A stretch of DNA of 64,000 bases from CAZSHX01 sp964606895 (lineage in GTDB: Bacteria; Bacteroidota; Ignavibacteria; Kapaibacteriales; UBA2268). Shown piece by piece: positions 1 through 8,909 of the stretch (its first letter is position 1; each line of letters opens with the position of its first letter). Location of the stretch: the NCBI GenBank assembly GCA_964606895.1, contig CAZSHX010000003.1, positions 1-64,000 on the forward strand, given 5' to 3'. The notes beneath the pieces were generated by a model. The model ran no database searches. It was not told the DNA's origin and was given only the letters and a program-made list of their open reading frames with translations. The translations under genes and the position numbers were made by a program.

Positions 1-21
1 CATTGCTCATGCCCTCCATAA

Positions 22-762
22 GCTCATCACGAGCTTTCAAGACCTGATTATTCTGTTGGATTCAGCAAAAATGCATTTTCGATTCTCTATGATAAAAGAA
101 TTGAGTATCAAACCAATTTGCACGAAATTGACAGAAATCTCAGCCTTTTAAACGCTTTTTCAGACTTTAGTCAGATTGTCAAAACCGACGATGTTGACAT
201 TGATATTTCAAATTCGGATAAATCATTTATTGATTCAAAACTCGGCTGGCTTGGTGTTAAGAATTTCGAAAAATTGGTTGCTATTGCTCCCGGTTCAATC
301 TGGGAAACAAAAAAATGGAAGGAAGAACATTTCGCTGAATTAGCAATATTATTGCGTGAGAATGGTTCGGACATAGTTTTTATTGGCTCTGAAGACGACA
401 AAGAGCTTTGCGGAAGATTATCTGAAAATTCAGGGTGTCATTCTCTTGCAGGAGAAACTTCACTGCCTCAAACTCTTTATTTCCTATCTCTCTCCAAACT
501 CGCAATTACAAATGACAGTGCTCCTACTCATTTGGCAGGATTAATGAAATGTCCGACCATCACCATTTTTGGTCCTACATCACCAAAATTCGGTTTTGCT
601 CCGAGAGGTCCCCAAGATAAATCAATCGAGTTAGAATATTTAAGTTGCAAACCATGTGCAATTCATGGTGGAGATTTATGCCCCAAAAAGACTCATAACT
701 GTATGATTTTACTAAAACCTGAAAGAATTTATGATGAAGCTCTCAAACTTCTCCAATACTGA
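22..762 (+). CDS. Glycosyltransferase family 9 (LPS heptosyltransferase-like), 5' end missing
   Basis: Probable ADP-heptose:LPS heptosyltransferase that adds core heptose to lipopolysaccharide at the cytoplasmic face of the inner membrane. Coding is visible from about position 22, well upstream of the first usable start codon (TTG at 118): the residues before it (PDYSVGFSKNAF, LHEIDRNL) match the family pattern. The C-terminal GT9 half is intact, with APGSIWETKKW, the FIGSEDD loop, and the nucleotide-sugar site TNDSAPTHLAG followed by TIFGPTSP. An in-frame TAA at 19-21 blocks the reading frame, so the N-terminal part must lie upstream of the window in another frame, or the first bases contain an error. 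The gene ends one base before the tsaB ATG, so the two are probably co-transcribed. Family assignment is firm; the exact acceptor is not. Confidence 0.85.
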   Translation, partial: AHHELSRPDYSVGFSKNAFSILYDKRIEYQTNLHEIDRNLSLLNAFSDFSQIVKTDDVDIDISNSDKSFIDSKLGWLGVKNFEKLVAIAPGSIWETKKWKEEHFAELAILLRENGSDIVFIGSEDDKELCGRLSENSGCHSLAGETSLPQTLYFLSLSKLAITNDSAPTHLAGLMKCPTITIFGPTSPKFGFAPRGPQDKSIELEYLSCKPCAIHGGDLCPKKTHNCMILLKPERIYDEALKLLQY

Positions 763-763
763 A

Positions 764-1417
764 ATGAAAACCCGAATATTAATAATCGAATCTTCAAGTT
801 CAACCTGTTCTGTTGGAATATCCGAAGGTCAGACGTTGATTGCTGAGTACACTTTGTTTCAAAGCAATCAGCATGACAAGATGCTGGCTGAATTTATAAA
901 TAGATTACTCAGTGATTTATCTTTTAAAATCAGTGACTTTGATTCTATTGCCGTTTCAGCAGGTCCCGGTTCTTTTACCGGCTTAAGAATCGGAGCCGCA
1001 ATAGCAAAAGGACTTTGTCATGGAAATACTCCAAAATTGATAGGTTTGCCCACTTTAGAATCTATTGCTTTTCACTTTGCAAATCAATCGAAAATTACTG
1101 AAAACATAAATGTTATAATCAGTTCGCATAAAGATTTAGCCTATTTTCAGAAATTCACCCACGAAGGAGTACCAACAAGCGAAGTTCAATACCTGACTTT
1201 TGAAGAAATCGTTAAGCAAATTGATAAAAATGAAGTAATATTACTTACCGGAGCAAATGAATTGCCCGAAGAATTTGAAAATGTTATAACTTTTAAGATT
1301 ACTTCCGGAGTACTCTTTGAACTTGCTTTTAAGTATTATTTTGAAGGGAATTTCACGGATTCCGAAAGTTTCGTTCCATTCTACCAGCAGGAATTTACTA
1401 TAAGAACTAAATCTTAA
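764..1417 (+). CDS. tsaB: tRNA threonylcarbamoyladenosine biosynthesis protein TsaB
   Basis: TsaB is the non-catalytic partner of TsaD in the complex that makes t6A37 in ANN-decoding tRNAs. The ASKHA-type fold is recognisable from the N-terminal IIESSSSTCSVGI strand-loop, the histidine-containing QHDKMLAEFI helix and the hallmark SAGPGSFTGLRIG motif near residue 70. The product is 217 residues, close to the usual 220-230. I place the start at ATG 764, not at the earlier in-frame ATGs at 731 and 734, because those lie inside the GT9 gene and the protein fold starts with MKTRILIIESS. The ATG follows the GT9 stop by one base, which suggests translational coupling. The C-terminal half is less conserved, as is usual for this family. 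Confidence 0.93.
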   Translation: MKTRILIIESSSSTCSVGISEGQTLIAEYTLFQSNQHDKMLAEFINRLLSDLSFKISDFDSIAVSAGPGSFTGLRIGAAIAKGLCHGNTPKLIGLPTLESIAFHFANQSKITENINVIISSHKDLAYFQKFTHEGVPTSEVQYLTFEEIVKQIDKNEVILLTGANELPEEFENVITFKITSGVLFELAFKYYFEGNFTDSESFVPFYQQEFTIRTKS

Positions 1418-1437
1418 AGCATGGTTGATTAATAAAA

Positions 1438-1474
1438 AAATCCACCTTACTCAATAAACAAATAAGGTGGATTT
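1438..1474. terminator. Bidirectional terminator hairpin
   Basis: AAATCCACCTTA and TAAGGTGGATTT form a 12-bp perfect stem with a 13-nt loop, with A/T-rich flanks on both sides. It lies between the converging tsaB and hmuY-like genes and can serve both. Confidence 0.8.
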
Positions 1475-1491
1475 CAATAGAATAAAATTAA

Positions 1492-2109
1492 TTAGAAATT
1501 TCTTGTTCCGTCATCCTGATAGACAAATTTGAAATTGTAATATCTCGGCAGACTTGTTCCGTCAGGACTCTGCAAATTACCTTTATAGTAGCTTGTAATA
1601 TACATCTTTGCATATTTCCCATCGGCAGTTCTAATGAATAGAACAACTTGATTATTGGCTTTGATGACATTATTTACAGCATCATAAAGATACCAGCCAT
1701 TGCCCGAACCTGTTTTGATAGCTTTCAATGCTACCGATGTATCAATCGCCCAACCTGTTGCAGGTGCTGACTTTAAAAGTTCGAAAGATTCACCTGCCTG
1801 AAGTTTGTAAACAATAGCACCGCCTAAACCCGGTCCGCGGCTTGCACTATTTGTGATAATTGTTGTTGAAGAAAATCCGATGTCCCACTTGGTTGTTGCA
1901 GAATCAGTTGAAGCTACAACTGCATTATTCTTGAATGAGAAGAATGTGAATCTGCCGGCTCTGCCTCCGGTTGTATCACAATCCAAATCAACTACAGTTT
2001 TCACTGCGGCATTACTTGTTGGAGTAGTTGTTGTGTCATTTTTCGAGCAGGAGTTAAGATATAGCCCACCAAAAATGATGAAAACTCCCAAAATGATTGC
2101 TTTTTTCAT
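1492..2109 (-). CDS. HmuY-like heme-binding lipoprotein
   Basis: A 205-residue lipoprotein: the signal peptide ends in the lipobox YLNSC (Cys21), followed by a Thr-rich linker. The body carries HmuY family signatures: KWDIGFSSTTIITNSASRGPG (central WDI.F..T.I..N), then an NQVVLFIRTADGKYAKMYITSYYKG block. HmuY of Porphyromonas is a hemophore that takes heme from host carriers and passes it to a TonB receptor. Here the gene lies directly downstream of such a receptor; the receptor's stop TAG is embedded in the TAGGAG ribosome binding site of this gene, indicating coupled translation. The heme-ligating histidines of Porphyromonas HmuY are not evident, so the ligand could be another tetrapyrrole or metal complex. 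Family confident, ligand inferred. Confidence 0.82.
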   Translation of the reverse strand: MKKAIILGVFIIFGGLYLNSCSKNDTTTTPTSNAAVKTVVDLDCDTTGGRAGRFTFFSFKNNAVVASTDSATTKWDIGFSSTTIITNSASRGPGLGGAIVYKLQAGESFELLKSAPATGWAIDTSVALKAIKTGSGNGWYLYDAVNNVIKANNQVVLFIRTADGKYAKMYITSYYKGNLQSPDGTSLPRYYNFKFVYQDDGTRNF

Positions 2110-2117
2110 AGTATCTC

Positions 2118-4457
2118 CTAATGTTGTGAGTATTTAAAAACTAAATTTATATAAAATGTTCTTCCCGGGGATAAATTCATCAATTTCAAACCTGAGTAGT
2201 TAAAAATATTATCAACCCCTGCCTGAAAAATAAAATACTTTAAAATATCCTTAGAAAAATTGAAATTCCAAATTGAATAACCGTGAATATATTCAGAATC
2301 GTCGTCAAGTATTTGATTTGAATTCAAATCAGCAAAACCATAACGTGAACGATAGTTTCCTCGTAAATTTAGCGAAAGATTCCAATCCGGGATTGTATAA
2401 AACACCCTTATCGAACCGGAATGAGCGGAACGGAAGAATAGTCCGCCGTATTCCGATAATTTAACTGTTCTAAGCACGCCATCAGAACCCATTTTCAATA
2501 TTTTGCCGGATTCGATTTTCTTAACAACATCATTATCTCCGGTTGATAAATAATTATAAATTATTTCAATTGATAAATCAGAAAATAACTGAAATTTCAG
2601 TTTTGTTTCCAATCCCTGTGTGTAAACTGAACTTTGGTTGATATAAGTATAAACTAAATTTCCGTTGGTTTTTTGTCCAATAGGTTGCAAATCAATCATG
2701 TCCGATAAATTGTTACGATAAGCATTAAACTTTATATCTAAAATGCTGATATGATAAGATGCCCCGGCATCAACTGACCAAGATTTTTCAGGTGAAATGT
2801 TAATATTTGATATATCTCTGAACACTTGACTTGAATCCATTTGACCCTGCTGAATCATTTTTTGGACGGCTTGCTTTACAAAAGTAGTACCATAAACATA
2901 ATATCCATATTGCGGGTTTGACCAATCAAGGTATAAATTTTCAGATGTAGGAGCTTTGAAACCTGTACCTAAAGATGCTCTCAGATTTAAATTTTCGAAA
3001 AGTTCATACGAAGCCGCAATCTTTGGATTCCATGAAAATTCATATTCCGAATGTTTATCAAACCTGATTGAACCTATAACATTGAAAGCTTTTGCAGGCG
3101 TATAATCCTCCTGAAGATAACCATAAAACAAATTGGCACTATGGAAATTCCCTACAACTCTTTGAGCAATTATTGATTCAAGGTCGTAGCCGGCACCTAA
3201 AGTAACCATGTGTTCATTTCCCATAACCTTATTCATTTGAAATTCCGCCTTAAGTAATCCTTCTTCAACATCACTCGTCAAAAATTTAATTCCGGTAGAA
3301 TTAAAAATGTCGTCGGTAAAATTCATATATTTGGTAAAAAAGATTTTTGCTGTTAAAGTTGAAGTCGGAGAATAATTATGCCTTACATTCAAACCCAGGT
3401 TTATATCATAGAGAGCAATTGTTTCATTAACAAGAGATTTTGACTGTACTTCATTGTACTGAGAAGACTGAAGATTGTAATTGAATCTGGAACTTAATTT
3501 CATTTCTGTTGATTTTGAAATTTTGTAGAAAAGTTCACCTCTTCCTGTATAATCAACTATCTCAGGGACTGTTTTTGTGACATTTGCAGGAACAAGATTA
3601 TAGCCGTCAGTCGAATATCTGTTGAAATATAAATTTGCAGAAAGTTTTTCATTGCTGAAATTCGTTGATAAATCAGCAGATAAATCTACAGTATTGTAAG
3701 ATGCGTATCTTGTGCTGATTTTCGAATCTAAAATATTATTCGGTACTTCGGTTATTATGTTGATAACACCGGCAAGTGCATTCGAACCATATAGGGATGA
3801 TGAAGGACCTTTAACAATTTCTACCCTTGAAATATTGCCGACTGAAAATCTTTCCAAATCAAGGATTCCTCGGGTTCTACCAATCATAGGTTCGCCATTT
3901 ATTAAAATCAAAGTATATTCAGGATTCAAACCTTGTGTTTGAACGCCCTTTCCGGGAGTTTGTACAATACTCATTCCGGCAAGGTCTTCCAGAATATTTG
4001 TCAATCTTGGACTCGACTGCTGTTCAATTTGTTTTGTCACAACAACGTCTGTAGGTATAGGATTACTTTCAATTTCTTTGGCAGTTTTTGTGCCCGTTAC
4101 AACAATATTATCGAGTGAATAGTTTAATTCTGTTAGTTGAATGTCGAGTGTGTCAGATAATCTGCTTACCTGTAACAAAGTATCCAAGGTTGAGAACCCA
4201 ATTTGAGAAAACCGAACTTTGTAGAAGCCTGTTTTAGAAATATCAAGTTCAGCTAAGCCTTTGGAATTAGAACGGACTTTCAGATTTTTATCAGGTACTT
4301 CAATTTTTACATAGCCTACCGCAGTGTTTTCAGAATTGAATGTCTTAAGGAAAACCGATGCTTCAAGCTGAAATCCACAGAAAAATATAAGAACAAGAGT
4401 AATAAACTCTTTAAAAACAAAAATTTGTACTTTTGAAATCATAATAAATATTCGCAT
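2118..4457 (-). CDS. TonB-dependent outer membrane receptor (HmuR-like context)
   Basis: A TonB-dependent transporter of about 779 residues. After an N-terminal signal region comes a carboxypeptidase-regulatory-like domain (roughly residues 40-110), then the plug: the TonB-box-like LDNIVVTGTKTAKEIESNP and the plug hallmarks EYTLILINGEP, ISRVEIVKGPSSSLYGSNALAGVINIIT. The rest is a long aromatic beta-barrel with many YxxN strands. A second start at 4442 (MISK) is possible; the first five residues are uncertain. The HmuY-like lipoprotein 8 bp downstream implies heme or porphyrin uptake. No hmuSTUV-like genes follow, so the inner-membrane part of the pathway must be elsewhere. Substrate is inferred only from the partner gene. 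Confidence 0.9.
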   Translation of the reverse strand: MRIFIMISKVQIFVFKEFITLVLIFFCGFQLEASVFLKTFNSENTAVGYVKIEVPDKNLKVRSNSKGLAELDISKTGFYKVRFSQIGFSTLDTLLQVSRLSDTLDIQLTELNYSLDNIVVTGTKTAKEIESNPIPTDVVVTKQIEQQSSPRLTNILEDLAGMSIVQTPGKGVQTQGLNPEYTLILINGEPMIGRTRGILDLERFSVGNISRVEIVKGPSSSLYGSNALAGVINIITEVPNNILDSKISTRYASYNTVDLSADLSTNFSNEKLSANLYFNRYSTDGYNLVPANVTKTVPEIVDYTGRGELFYKISKSTEMKLSSRFNYNLQSSQYNEVQSKSLVNETIALYDINLGLNVRHNYSPTSTLTAKIFFTKYMNFTDDIFNSTGIKFLTSDVEEGLLKAEFQMNKVMGNEHMVTLGAGYDLESIIAQRVVGNFHSANLFYGYLQEDYTPAKAFNVIGSIRFDKHSEYEFSWNPKIAASYELFENLNLRASLGTGFKAPTSENLYLDWSNPQYGYYVYGTTFVKQAVQKMIQQGQMDSSQVFRDISNINISPEKSWSVDAGASYHISILDIKFNAYRNNLSDMIDLQPIGQKTNGNLVYTYINQSSVYTQGLETKLKFQLFSDLSIEIIYNYLSTGDNDVVKKIESGKILKMGSDGVLRTVKLSEYGGLFFRSAHSGSIRVFYTIPDWNLSLNLRGNYRSRYGFADLNSNQILDDDSEYIHGYSIWNFNFSKDILKYFIFQAGVDNIFNYSGLKLMNLSPGRTFYINLVFKYSQH

Positions 4458-4620
4458 TATCTAAAATTATTTTTAGTCAGCACCTAATAACGAATGAGTA
4501 ATGTCTAAATTTTTTATGATAGGCACTTTTAAAAAATAATTGTAAAGGAGTTGTTGGTCATTTTCGTCATAATATAATTGTAATAATATTTTTGGAAATA
4601 TTATCGTAATTTTGAAAGTT

Positions 4621-4628
4621 TATATTTG
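4621..4628 (+). promoter_or_regulatory. Possible Bacteroidota-type -7 element upstream of uvrA
   Basis: TATATTTG fits the TAnnTTTG consensus of Bacteroidota housekeeping promoters and lies about 36 bp before the uvrA ATG. No convincing -33 TTTG is at the expected spacing, so this is tentative. Confidence 0.3.
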
Positions 4629-4663
4629 CCATTATAACTCTAAAGAACAAAAAAGCTGAATCA

Positions 4664-7543
4664 ATGATTGATTTTAAAATAGAAGAAGAAGAACTGAAAA
4701 AAATAGTTGTCAGGGGTGCCAGAGAGCATAACCTGAAAAATATTAATGTCGAATTGCCAAGAAACGAATTCGTAGTTATTACTGGTTTGTCGGGTTCAGG
4801 AAAGTCCAGTCTTGCATTTGATACATTATATGCTGAAGGTCAAAGGCGTTACGTGGAATGTCTTTCGGCTTATGCAAGGCAGTATCTCGGAGTAATGAAA
4901 AAGCCTGATGTTGACACAATTGAAGGGCTATCGCCTGCTATTTCAATTGAACAAAAATCTATCAGTCACAATCCACGCTCAACAGTTGGAACCGTTACCG
5001 AGATTTATGACTATCTGAGATTACTATTTGCAAAAATCGGTACACAATATTGTGTGGACTGCCATATTCCTGTCGAGCAAAAATCACTTGACCAAATTGT
5101 AGAAGAAATTCTCAAAGAGTTTTCGGGTTCAAAAGTTCTTTTACTTTCGCCTTTGGTAAAAGCAAGAAAAGGACATTACCGCGAACTTTTCGAACAGCTT
5201 CAGCGTCAGGGTTTCACACGCGTCCGAGTTGACGGCGAAATCAAGGAAATCATTGATGATATGCAGTTGAACAGATATGCAATTCATGATATTGACCTGG
5301 TTATTGACAGACTTGTCGTCGAAGAATCTCAGGAACAAAGACTGTCTGAATCTGCCGATTTAGCTTTAAAAAAAGGGGATAGCTCAATGATTCTCCTTTA
5401 CGAAGGAAGTAACGGAAAATTTTTGTCTAAATTATTTTCCACTGCATATTCATGTCCATCATGCAGTAGGTCTTACGAACCTACAGCACCAAACATGTTT
5501 TCATTCAATTCTCCTTATGGTGCCTGTCCAACATGCCAGGGACTTGGAGAATTAAATGATTTTAATCTTGACCTAGTTGTACCCGATAAATCTAAATCTA
5601 TTAATGAAGGTGGTATAGCACTTCTTGGAAAGCAAAAGGAAAAATGGCTGTGGAATCAGGTTGAAGCTTATGCAAAAGGCTTGAAAATTGATTTAGGTCT
5701 CCCAATCGAACAGCTACCTGAAGAAAAATTCAAGAAGCTAATTTTTGGTGCCGAAGAAAACGAAGAAATTTCAATTTCCTACAATTTTTCAGGAAGTGAC
5801 TCGCACAGTTACAAACATAAATATATTGGCGTTCTGCCAAGTTTCAGGCATCAATTTGAAAATACCACCACAGTCAGCGTTAGAAAAAGCGTAGAATCGT
5901 TTATGTCAACTGCAATTTGTCCTGAATGTAACGGAGGTCGTTTAAAACAAAGCAACTTAAATGTGTTTATCTCAGACCATAACGTAAATGATGTTACTAA
6001 GTACGATATAAATGAATGTCATAATTTCTTTTTGAATTTATCAGATAAACTTACAGAAAGACAACTTTCTATAGCAAACCTGATTATTAAGGAAATAAAA
6101 ACCAGATTGAACTTTCTGAAAGATGTCGGACTATCTTATCTCTCACTTAATCGCTCTGTTAGAACTCTATCGGGAGGGGAGTCGCAGAGAATCAGATTAG
6201 CATCTCAAATCGGCTCGGAGCTTGTAGGAATAATGTATGTCCTTGACGAACCAAGCATTGGACTACATCAGCATGACAATCAGAAACTTATAAATTCTCT
6301 GAAAAAATTACGCGATTTGGGGAACACAGTAATTGTTGTAGAACACGACAAAGCGATGATTCAGCAAGCAGACTATATTGTGGATTTGGGAATGGGTGCA
6401 GGTGTTCATGGAGGAGAAGTAATTATTTCCGAAAAACCGGAAAATTTTAAAAAATTATCAAAAGACCAAATTGCTAAAACTCTAACTGTTCAATATATTT
6501 TAAAGAAAAAGAACATTGAATTCCCGTCTGAACGCAGAAAACCAAACGGTAAACAATTGATTCTTGACGGAGCAAAAGGAAATAATCTTAAAAATGTTAC
6601 TTTGAAAATACCTCTTGGACTTTTTGTGTGCATAACCGGAATGAGTGGTTCAGGCAAATCCTCGTTAATAAACGATACTCTCTACCCGATTCTTTCCAGA
6701 CATTTCTTCAAATCTCATCAGTCACCACTTCAATTTGGAAAAATCCATGGTATTGACCTGATTGATAAGGTGCTGGAAATTGACCAGACTCCAATTGGGC
6801 GAACACCTCGTTCAAATCCTGCAACATATACGGGTTTATTCACCCAAATTCGTGACTTTTTTGCTATGTTACCTGAATCGCAGGTCAGAGGCTACAAATC
6901 AGGAAGATTTTCGTTTAATGTCCCAGGAGGCAGATGCGAAGACTGCGAAGGCGGCGGAATCAAAAAGATTGAAATGAACTTTCTGCCTGATGTGTATGTA
7001 ACCTGTGATACCTGCAATGGGAAAAGATATAATAACGAAACTCTTCAGGTGCATTACAAAGAAAAATCTATTGCTGATGTTCTGGATATGACCGTTGAAG
7101 AATCGCTCGCTTTTTTTAATGAAATTCCAAAAATTAAGATTAAACTCAAAACTCTTAATGATGTAGGGTTAGGATATATTACACTTGGACAGCAGGCTCC
7201 AACACTATCGGGAGGTGAAGCCCAAAGAGTAAAACTTGCAACCGAACTTTCCAAAGTCAGTACAGGGAAAACGTTGTACTTGCTCGATGAACCGACAACG
7301 GGACTGCATTTTGAAGATGTAAATATTCTGCTGGATTTATTACAAAAGCTTGTGGAAAAAGGTAATACTATTGTTATTATTGAACATAATCTTGATGTTA
7401 TCAAAACTGCTGATTGGGTGATTGACCTTGGACCCGAAGGCGGTGCAGCAGGGGGGAGAATTATAGCGGAAGGTACTCCTGAAGATATTATCAAGAACAA
7501 ACAGAGCTTTACAGGCAAGTATTTGAAGGAAGAGCTAAGGTAA
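4664..7543 (+). CDS. uvrA: Excinuclease ABC subunit A
   Basis: UvrA is the damage-recognition ATPase of nucleotide excision repair; as a dimer it scans DNA and loads UvrB. The 959-residue product has the full tandem ABC architecture: Walker A GLSGSGKS at residue 41, first signature LSGGESQR near 502, second Walker A GMSGSGKS near 659 and second signature LSGGEAQR near 848, each followed by a DEP Walker B. Zinc sites are visible as CPSC...CPTC in the first half and CEDC...CDTC in the second. The length is about normal for the family. The stop codon overlaps the waaA start by one base (TAATG), so the two genes form an operon although their functions are unrelated. Confidence 0.98.
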   Translation: MIDFKIEEEELKKIVVRGAREHNLKNINVELPRNEFVVITGLSGSGKSSLAFDTLYAEGQRRYVECLSAYARQYLGVMKKPDVDTIEGLSPAISIEQKSISHNPRSTVGTVTEIYDYLRLLFAKIGTQYCVDCHIPVEQKSLDQIVEEILKEFSGSKVLLLSPLVKARKGHYRELFEQLQRQGFTRVRVDGEIKEIIDDMQLNRYAIHDIDLVIDRLVVEESQEQRLSESADLALKKGDSSMILLYEGSNGKFLSKLFSTAYSCPSCSRSYEPTAPNMFSFNSPYGACPTCQGLGELNDFNLDLVVPDKSKSINEGGIALLGKQKEKWLWNQVEAYAKGLKIDLGLPIEQLPEEKFKKLIFGAEENEEISISYNFSGSDSHSYKHKYIGVLPSFRHQFENTTTVSVRKSVESFMSTAICPECNGGRLKQSNLNVFISDHNVNDVTKYDINECHNFFLNLSDKLTERQLSIANLIIKEIKTRLNFLKDVGLSYLSLNRSVRTLSGGESQRIRLASQIGSELVGIMYVLDEPSIGLHQHDNQKLINSLKKLRDLGNTVIVVEHDKAMIQQADYIVDLGMGAGVHGGEVIISEKPENFKKLSKDQIAKTLTVQYILKKKNIEFPSERRKPNGKQLILDGAKGNNLKNVTLKIPLGLFVCITGMSGSGKSSLINDTLYPILSRHFFKSHQSPLQFGKIHGIDLIDKVLEIDQTPIGRTPRSNPATYTGLFTQIRDFFAMLPESQVRGYKSGRFSFNVPGGRCEDCEGGGIKKIEMNFLPDVYVTCDTCNGKRYNNETLQVHYKEKSIADVLDMTVEESLAFFNEIPKIKIKLKTLNDVGLGYITLGQQAPTLSGGEAQRVKLATELSKVSTGKTLYLLDEPTTGLHFEDVNILLDLLQKLVEKGNTIVIIEHNLDVIKTADWVIDLGPEGGAAGGRIIAEGTPEDIIKNKQSFTGKYLKEELR

Positions 7544-8799
7544 TGATTTCAATGATTTACAACATTCTCTTAATATTTTTCAAACCGATTTATTATTTTT
7601 ATCGTTTGATTGACAATAAATTCAATCAAAGAGAGAAATTAGCCGTTTCAAATATTCAAAAACTTCAAAAGCTCGACCACTCAAAAAAGATATTCTGGTT
7701 CCATTCAGCATCCATGGGAGAATTCGAGCAGGCAAAACCCGTTATTGAAATTATCAAATCGAAAAATCCAGAAATTCAGATTGTATGTTCTTTCTTTTCT
7801 CCTTCTGGATACGATAACCAAAAATCTTATGCTTTTGCGGATTTGGTTGTATATTTACCTTTAGATTTCAAATCAAGTGCGGCAAGATTCATTGAAGCCT
7901 TAAAACCTGATGTTGGTGTTTTTGTAAGATATGAAATTTGGAGAAATTACCTCAGCTTTTTGAAAAAGAATGAAATTCCTGTTTACCTGATTTGTGCAAC
8001 AGTACCTTCTAAGTCATTTCAGCATTGCTTCCCGTTCAGTTCTTTTACAAAATCAAATTACAATCTCTTCACCAAGATTTTAACTTTTAATTCTGAACAA
8101 TACAACAAATTTTTGAAACTGAATTTAAGTACGAAAGTTATCTCATCATCCGATACAAGATACGACAGAATTATCAAGAATGTTGAGGCTGGGAAGAATA
8201 CAGAGATTTTACCTGAGAATCGACAAAAAGATAAAAAAATGACTCTTATTCTCGGAAGTACATGGGAACCTGATGAGAAAATTCTTTTAGAATCTATCGA
8301 AAGATTAAAACAAAAAGGTATCAATATCCAATGCATAATTGTTCCTCATGAACCAACGGAAAGTCACGTTAATCATTTGAAAATGCTATTCCCAAATGCA
8401 GTTTTGTTAAGCACAATCGAGAAAGATTCAAACCATCTTTCTCCTGAAATAATAATTGTTGACAGTATCGGAAAACTTCTTCAGCTCTATAAATATGCCG
8501 ATTTGGCTTATATCGGTGGTGGTTTCGGTGTTGGAGTTCACAGCGTTGCTGAACCTGCAGGTTATGGAATACCCCTTGCCTGCGGAACAAATTTCAGGAA
8601 TTCCCCTGATGCAATTCAGCTTCATCAGCTCGGTGCTTTAGAGATTATACGCAATTCGGAGGACTTGAGTAAATGGATTGAGAAATTTGCTTCAAATGCT
8701 GAAAATAAAACTGTAATCGGTTTGAAGGCAAAGGATTATATTTATGGTTTGCAGGGAACAAGCATTATTATCGCCGAAGAATTACTCAATTCCAATTAA
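7543..8799 (+). CDS. waaA: 3-deoxy-D-manno-octulosonic acid (Kdo) transferase
   Basis: WaaA (KdtA) transfers Kdo from CMP-Kdo to lipid A precursor at the cytoplasmic face of the inner membrane. The 418-residue protein starts with a hydrophobic anchor (YNILLIFFKPIYYFY), then has the glycosyltransferase-N signature FWFHSASMGEFEQAKP with the expected catalytic Glu60. The C-terminal GT-B half contains GSTWEPDEKILLE, the Pro-rich HEP loop and GGGFGVGVHSVAEPAGYGIPLACG, where the CMP moiety binds. It starts by a one-base overlap with uvrA. Together with the GT9 gene upstream it indicates that the organism makes a Kdo/heptose LPS core. Confidence 0.95.
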   Translation: MISMIYNILLIFFKPIYYFYRLIDNKFNQREKLAVSNIQKLQKLDHSKKIFWFHSASMGEFEQAKPVIEIIKSKNPEIQIVCSFFSPSGYDNQKSYAFADLVVYLPLDFKSSAARFIEALKPDVGVFVRYEIWRNYLSFLKKNEIPVYLICATVPSKSFQHCFPFSSFTKSNYNLFTKILTFNSEQYNKFLKLNLSTKVISSSDTRYDRIIKNVEAGKNTEILPENRQKDKKMTLILGSTWEPDEKILLESIERLKQKGINIQCIIVPHEPTESHVNHLKMLFPNAVLLSTIEKDSNHLSPEIIIVDSIGKLLQLYKYADLAYIGGGFGVGVHSVAEPAGYGIPLACGTNFRNSPDAIQLHQLGALEIIRNSEDLSKWIEKFASNAENKTVIGLKAKDYIYGLQGTSIIIAEELLNSN

Positions 8800-8859
8800 T
8801 GAATTTTCAAAAAATCTTACTTTTTTCATATTTCTTACCAATAATAAAGGAAATAACCG

Positions 8860-8867
8860 TAATTTTG
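8860..8867 (+). promoter_or_regulatory. Candidate -7 promoter element for guaB
   Basis: TAATTTTG matches the Bacteroidota TAnnTTTG consensus and is 42 bp upstream of the guaB ATG in the otherwise AT-rich waaA-guaB gap. The -33 element is not clear. Confidence 0.35.
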
Positions 8868-8909
8868 CATTTTTAAAATTGCAGATTTTTTAAAATATAT
8901 ATCTGAATA

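Noticed and set aside
731..763. Upstream start for tsaB at 731
   Set aside because: It would add 11 residues encoded inside the GT9 gene with no homology to TsaB N-termini.
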